Shown here: positions 5,484 through 8,349 of the stretch, piece after piece
How the letters are laid out: every line of letters starts with the position of its first letter
Numbering within the stretch: the first letter of the stretch is position 1
From: Bermanella sp034112325
Lineage (GTDB): Bacteria; Pseudomonadota; Gammaproteobacteria; Pseudomonadales; Oceanobacteraceae
Length of the DNA stretch: 8,349 nt
Direction of reading: 5' to 3'
Assembly: GCA_034112325.1 (NCBI GenBank)
Contig: JAWUVO010000079.1
Coordinates: 1 to 8,349 of the forward strand
The notes under the pieces: generated by a model
What the model saw: the letters and a program-made list of their open reading frames with translations, nothing else
Database searches by the model: none
Told to the model about the DNA's origin: nothing
Translations under genes and position numbers: made by a program

Positions 5484-6509
5484 TTAAATTGCTGACAGAT
5501 CAGACATAGGCCAACGGGGATGGATAATTATCTCATCACCATCTTTTTGCCCGGCATTCATCCGCTGGCACCCTGCGTACGCGATCATCGCGCCATTGTC
5601 GGTACAAAACTCAGGTCTTGGGTAATACACCTGCCCTTTTTGCTTATCCATTAACTGATGTAACTTTTCACGCAGGTATTTATTAGCGCTCACGCCGCCA
5701 GCAATGACTAAGCGTTTGCGTCCAGTTAACTCTAACGCCCTACGGCACTTAATTACCATGGTATCCACGGCGGCCTGTTCAAACGCCAATGCAATATCGG
5801 CTTTGTCTTGGTCGGTTAACCCGGTTTCTTGCTGACATTTTAAAATTGTGTTGCGGGCAGACGTTTTTAATCCACTGAACGAAAAGTCTAAACCTGGGCG
5901 GTCGGTCATTGGACGGGGGAATTTAAATCGCCCTGCAATGCCATTAGCCGCCAAACGTGCAATGTGCGGCCCACCAGGATAAGGCAAATCCATCATTTTT
6001 GCCGTTTTATCAAATGCTTCGCCGGCGGCATCGTCAATACTTTCACCTAGCAACTGATATTGGCCAATGCCTTTCACATCTACTAATTGGGTGTGGCCAC
6101 CACTGACTAGCAAGGCAACAAATGGAAATTCAGGAGCGTTGTCTTCTAACAAAGGCGCTAATAAATGCCCTTCCATGTGGTGAACGGCCAAAGCCGGAAT
6201 TCCCCAGCTCCACGCCAAACTACGGGCTAAACACGCTCCCACCAATAAAGCTCCGGCTAATCCTGGGCCAGATGTATAGGCTATGCCGTCTAAATCTTCG
6301 TAGCTGCAATTGGCATCTGCGAATACTTGCTTTAATAGAGGGATAGACTTGCGAATGTGGTCTCTACTAGCCAATTCAGGCACTACACCGCCATAATTAG
6401 CGTGCATGTCTACCTGACTGTACAGTGCATGGGATAATAAACCCTGCTCAGAATCGTAAATGGCGACACCTGTTTCGTCGCAACTGCTTTCTATGGCTAA
6501 AACTCGCAT
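5484..6509 (-). CDS. tsaD: tRNA N6-threonylcarbamoyladenosine (t6A37) synthase subunit TsaD
   Basis: Catalyses the final transfer of threonylcarbamoyl from TC-AMP to A37 of ANN-decoding tRNAs, working with TsaB and TsaE. I place the start at 6509 (MRVLAIESSCDET), giving 341 residues against 337 in E. coli. An in-frame ATG at 6581 would add 24 residues foreign to the family. Motifs: ESSCDET (7-13), metal ligands H111 and H115 in HHMEGH, VSGGHTQL (135-142), GESIDDAAGEAFDKTAK (155-171), FSFSGLKT (209-216), GGVSANKYLRE (271-281) and CTDNGAM with D304. These cover the ASKHA-fold nucleotide and metal site. The ribosome-binding site is weak (GGGG about 6 bases upstream). It is the first gene of the minus-strand operon and is divergent from rpsU, as in E. 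coli and Pseudomonas. Confidence 0.97.
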   Translation of the reverse strand: MRVLAIESSCDETGVAIYDSEQGLLSHALYSQVDMHANYGGVVPELASRDHIRKSIPLLKQVFADANCSYEDLDGIAYTSGPGLAGALLVGACLARSLAWSWGIPALAVHHMEGHLLAPLLEDNAPEFPFVALLVSGGHTQLVDVKGIGQYQLLGESIDDAAGEAFDKTAKMMDLPYPGGPHIARLAANGIAGRFKFPRPMTDRPGLDFSFSGLKTSARNTILKCQQETGLTDQDKADIALAFEQAAVDTMVIKCRRALELTGRKRLVIAGGVSANKYLREKLHQLMDKQKGQVYYPRPEFCTDNGAMIAYAGCQRMNAGQKDGDEIIIHPRWPMSDLSAI

Positions 6510-6530
6510 GCCAACCCCATTGTTTTTTGA

Positions 6531-6555
6531 GCTGGCTATTCTACTGAGAGCCAGC
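6531..6555 (-). promoter_or_regulatory. Hairpin in the tsaD leader
   Basis: GCTGGCT (6531-6537) and AGCCAGC (6549-6555) form a perfect 7-bp inverted repeat with an 11-base loop. In the tsaD mRNA it would end 21 bases before the start codon, just above the weak ribosome-binding site, and is followed by TCAAAAAACA rather than a T run, so it is not a terminator. It may influence initiation or mRNA stability. Confidence 0.45.
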
Positions 6556-6618
6556 CCATAACACCATAGGCCAGATACCATAAGGGCTTCATAGCCTTAG
6601 CTATTTTCATCAGCTATA

Positions 6619-6647
6619 ATAATTTCAGCTTTGCATTTGCTTGGCAA
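6619..6647 (-). promoter_or_regulatory. Candidate tsaD operon promoter
   Basis: On the minus strand TTGCCA (6647-6642; 5 of 6 to the -35 consensus) is followed after 17 bases by AATTAT (6624-6619; 4 of 6 to the -10). It would start transcription near 6612, leaving a leader of about 100 nt. Its -35 lies inside the spacer of the rpsU promoter, so the two face apart and overlap. The weak -10 makes this tentative. Confidence 0.4.
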
Positions 6648-6651
6648 AGCT
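6627..6651. repeat. Perfect 8-bp inverted repeat carrying both -35 boxes
   Basis: AGCTTTGC (6627-6634) and GCAAAGCT (6644-6651) are exact complements 9 bases apart. The TTTGC of the left arm contains most of the rpsU -35 (TTGCAT), and the right arm, read on the minus strand, contains most of the tsaD -35 (TTGCCA). The symmetry may simply reflect two back-to-back -35 elements, or may be an operator for a dimeric regulator. There is no T run, so it is not a terminator. Confidence 0.6.
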
Positions 6652-6659
6652 AGTAGAAT
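6631..6659 (+). promoter_or_regulatory. sigma70 promoter of the rpsU-yqeY-dnaG operon
   Basis: TTGCAT (6631-6636) and TAGAAT (6654-6659) are separated by 17 bases. The -10 is followed directly by CCCCCGCC (6660-6667), a GC-rich discriminator of the kind found at stringently controlled ribosomal promoters, where ppGpp and DksA reduce initiation. Transcription should begin near 6666, giving a leader of about 105 nt before rpsU. This is the best promoter in the window. Confidence 0.7.
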
Positions 6660-6682
6660 CCCCCGCCTCAATAGGGCCTGTG

Positions 6683-6741
6683 TGGAATATCACATCAGTG
6701 CGAGCAAAAGATTCCAAATAGATGGGCTTTGCCGTCTATTT
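6683..6741 (+). promoter_or_regulatory. Structured 5' leader of rpsU: two adjacent helices
   Basis: TGGAAT (6683-6688) pairs with ATTCCA (6711-6716), enclosing a 22-base loop with a possible 3-bp CAC/GTG mini-hairpin. Directly next to it, AAATAGATGG (6716-6725) pairs with CCGTCTATTT (6732-6741): 10 bp including one G-U, with a 6-base loop. They share only A6716 and could stack. The structure ends 14 bases before AAAGG (6756-6760), the ribosome-binding site of rpsU. There is no T run, so a translational control element fits better than an attenuator. Confidence 0.5.
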
Positions 6742-6770
6742 AAGTCAACTGACACAAAGGTAAATTTTTA

Positions 6771-6986
6771 ATGCCACAAGTTAAAGTAAAAGAAAACGAG
6801 CCATTTGACGTAGCACTACGTCGCTTCAAACGTTCATGCGAAAAAGCAGGTGTACTTTCAGAAGTACGTCGTCGCGAACAGTTTGAAAAGCCTACAACTG
6901 AACGTAAGCGTAAAAAAGCAGCCGCTGTTAAGCGTCATGCTAAAAAAGTTTCTCGCGAAACACGCAAAATGACTCGTCTTTACTAA
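6771..6986 (+). CDS. rpsU: 30S ribosomal protein bS21
   Basis: A small, strongly basic protein of the 30S platform near the anti-Shine-Dalgarno end of 16S rRNA, needed for efficient binding of natural mRNAs. The 71 residues equal the E. coli length. It starts MPQVKVKENEPFDVALRRFKR, with Lys/Arg-rich helices continuing to the conserved end TRKMTRLY, which makes the identification secure. AAAGG lies 10 bases before the ATG, a slightly long spacing. It is first in the operon with yqeY (20-base gap) and dnaG, and divergent from tsaD. Being the promoter-proximal gene with a structured leader fits its need for far more product than DnaG. Confidence 0.98.
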   Translation: MPQVKVKENEPFDVALRRFKRSCEKAGVLSEVRRREQFEKPTTERKRKKAAAVKRHAKKVSRETRKMTRLY

Positions 6987-7006
6987 GATCTGATTAGAGA
7001 CATATC

Positions 7007-7459
7007 ATGAATGAGCAAGGTTTAATCCTACAACTTAAAGACGCTGTTAAAGCTTCGATGCGTGCTAAAGATAAGTTACGCACCCAAGCTGTACGGTCGA
7101 TTCAAGCCGAGCTCAAACGTGTAGAAGTTGACGAACGCATCGAACTAGATGACGCTCGTGTTCTTGTCATAATGGACAAGATGCTAAAACAACGTCGTGA
7201 CTCTATTAAGCAGTATGAAGATGCAGGTCGTACAGACCTAGCTGAAGTAGAGCATTACGAAGTTAGCGTTATACAGGAATTCCTTCCGGAAGCCCTAACC
7301 GAGGAAGAACTATCAGCTATTGTTGTTAAAGCAGTAACCGATAGCGGTGCCTCTGGCATGCAAGATATGGGTAAGGTAATGGCACTTGTTAAACCACAAG
7401 TCGCTGGCCGAGCCGATATGGGTGCCATCAGCAAATTGGTTAAAGACAAGCTCGCTTAA
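7007..7459 (+). CDS. yqeY: GatB/YqeY domain-containing protein
   Basis: A 150-residue, wholly helical protein of the YqeY family, related to the C-terminal tRNA-binding domain of the GatB amidotransferase subunit. Its cellular role is not established; tRNA binding is inferred from the GatB similarity. The N-terminal helical part holds the conserved stretch KQRRDSIKQYEDAGRTDL (61-78) and EFLPEALTEEEL (91-102). The C-terminal part has the family tail MGKVMALVKPQVAGRADM (121-138), followed by a terminal basic helix. Length is normal. The start is preceded by a weak AGAGA about 8 bases upstream, 20 bases after rpsU, so it is cotranscribed. The rpsU-yqeY-dnaG order matches Pseudomonas, whereas in E. 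coli dnaG follows rpsU directly. Confidence 0.94.
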   Translation: MNEQGLILQLKDAVKASMRAKDKLRTQAVRSIQAELKRVEVDERIELDDARVLVIMDKMLKQRRDSIKQYEDAGRTDLAEVEHYEVSVIQEFLPEALTEEELSAIVVKAVTDSGASGMQDMGKVMALVKPQVAGRADMGAISKLVKDKLA

Positions 7460-7472
7460 TGAGCTTTTCTTT
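7448..7472 (+). terminator. Weak internal terminator-like hairpin between yqeY and dnaG
   Basis: AAGCTC (7448-7453) pairs with GAGCTT (7461-7466) around a 7-base loop that contains the yqeY stop, followed by TTCTTT (7467-7472). The stem is only 6 bp, so it would at most stop part of the transcripts. E. coli has an internal terminator between rpsU and dnaG that lowers dnaG expression; this hairpin sits at the comparable point just before dnaG. Confidence 0.4.
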
Positions 7473-7488
7473 GGCAATCTAAGGGCCT

Positions 7489-8349
7489 ATGGCTGGCCGA
7501 ATCCCCCAAACATTTATTGACGATCTATTAGCCCGCGTAAACATTGTAGACGTGGTAGACAGTCGTATCCGCTTAAAAAAAGCTGGCAAGAACCACAGCG
7601 CCTGCTGTCCGTTTCATAACGAAAAAACCCCATCGTTTACCGTAGCCTCTGACAAACAGTTTTATTATTGCTTTGGTTGTGGCGCAAAGGGCAATGCCAT
7701 TGGCTTTGTTATGGATTACGACAATATCGACTTTCCTGAAGCGGTTACCTTATTGGCCGATTCTATGGGCATGGAAGTGCCTAAAGAAGAAATGTCACCG
7801 TTTCAGCAAAAACAACAGCAAGAACGGGTAAGCCATTACGAATTAATGGGCAGCGCCAACGAATTTTATCAGCAGCAACTGCGTTTTCATGATGGTAAGC
7901 AAGTGGCCATCGATTATTTGAAAAACCGTGGTTTATCAGGCAAAGCGGCTAAGTTCTTTAATATTGGCTACGCCCCACCCGGCTGGAGCAATTTAAAAGA
8001 CACTCTAGGTGTCGACCCTCAGAACAAACCTGACGACGAAAAACATCAAGCCTTAATAGATACCGGCATGCTTGTAGAAAAAGACAGCGGCAAAACATAC
8101 GACCGCTTTCGTAATCGCATTGTTTTTCCTATTCGCGACGTGCGTGGCCGTACCATCGGTTTTGGAGCCAGAACACTAGGCGACGACAAGCCAAAATATT
8201 TGAATAGTCCAGAAACCACTATTTTTAATAAAGGCCAAGAGCTATACGGCCTGTATGAATGCCGACAAATACGCCAGCCGCTTAAGCGCTTTTTAGTGGT
8301 AGAAGGCTATATGGACGTGGTGGCTTTACATGAATTTGGTCTGCATTAC
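7489..8349 (+). CDS. dnaG: DNA primase, N-terminal 287 residues (cut by window end)
   Basis: Makes RNA primers at the replication fork with the DnaB helicase. The first 287 residues are present, of about 580-650 expected; the frame is open to the right edge. The start MAGRIPQTFIDDLLARVNIV is nearly that of E. coli DnaG, with AAGGG 3 bases before the ATG (short spacing). The CHC2 zinc finger has all four ligands, C40, H43, C61 and C64, at E. coli positions. The polymerase core shows RFRNRIVFPIRD (206-217), KYLNSPETTIFNKG (236-249) and the start of the TOPRIM domain, VVEGYMDVVAL, with E272 and D276. These lie 7 residues later than in E. coli (E265, D269), mostly because of extra residues around 174-188 (GVDPQNKPDDEKHQ). 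The DnaB-binding C-terminus lies outside the window. It is the third gene of the rpsU operon, and rpoD should follow. Confidence 0.98.
   Translation, partial: MAGRIPQTFIDDLLARVNIVDVVDSRIRLKKAGKNHSACCPFHNEKTPSFTVASDKQFYYCFGCGAKGNAIGFVMDYDNIDFPEAVTLLADSMGMEVPKEEMSPFQQKQQQERVSHYELMGSANEFYQQQLRFHDGKQVAIDYLKNRGLSGKAAKFFNIGYAPPGWSNLKDTLGVDPQNKPDDEKHQALIDTGMLVEKDSGKTYDRFRNRIVFPIRDVRGRTIGFGARTLGDDKPKYLNSPETTIFNKGQELYGLYECRQIRQPLKRFLVVEGYMDVVALHEFGLHY

Noticed and set aside
6122..6346. 74-codon open frame antisense to tsaD
   Set aside because: A shadow of conserved tsaD codons with no recognisable protein features.
6510..6581. Upstream in-frame ATG that would add 24 residues to TsaD
   Set aside because: TsaD proteins begin at MRVLAIESSCDET; the extra residues have no family counterpart and would run through the hairpin in the leader.
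7255..7449. 64-codon open frame antisense to yqeY
   Set aside because: It mirrors conserved yqeY sequence and lacks a start context.
1..8349. Mobile element, defence or secondary-metabolite system
   Set aside because: All complete genes are conserved chromosomal genes in familiar order, with no integrase, transposase, tRNA attachment site or direct-repeat boundary.

Overview
The window is chromosomal DNA of a moderately AT-rich gammaproteobacterium. A marine Oceanospirillales, Cellvibrionales or Alteromonadales-type lineage is my inference. The support is the E. coli-like Cca, TsaD and DnaG proteins, the tsaD / rpsU-yqeY-dnaG arrangement of Pseudomonas and its relatives, and a TraF_2-type outer-membrane protein common in marine gammaproteobacteria. 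Eight complete genes and two genes cut by the window ends account for nearly all of it. I see no phage, plasmid, CRISPR, IS or defence genes.

Layout. (1) 1-194, minus: the start of an EamA/DMT-family membrane transporter, running off the left edge. (2) 195-659: a 465-base divergent intergenic region. It holds a minus-strand promoter-like site, an intrinsic terminator lying before the transporter gene (an attenuator or small-RNA layout), and an 11-bp tandem repeat array ending in a TATAAT box on the plus side. (3) 660-2264, plus: a secreted outer-membrane beta-barrel protein of the TraF_2 family, with its own terminator. (4) 2433-4437, plus: cca and a pteridine reductase gene overlapping by 8 bases, probably translationally coupled. 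(5) 4438-4554: a short convergent spacer, unusually G-rich, with a REP-like hairpin and 20-bp tandem repeats. (6) 6509-4555, minus: tsaD, folB, folK, tightly packed. (7) 6510-6770: a divergent control region with overlapping promoters and a structured rpsU leader. (8) 6771-8349, plus: rpsU, yqeY, dnaG, the macromolecular-synthesis operon, cut inside dnaG.

How the genes work together. The minus operon couples tRNA modification (TsaD, t6A37) to two consecutive steps of dihydropterin synthesis (FolB, then FolK). The pteridine reductase facing it acts on products of the same pathway, and its partner Cca matures tRNA 3' ends. The rpsU-yqeY-dnaG operon joins translation initiation (bS21), a tRNA-amidotransferase-related protein and replication priming (DnaG); rpoD would be expected just beyond the window. 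The window is therefore mostly conserved information-processing and cofactor genes, and the interest lies in the control DNA between them rather than in a new gene system.
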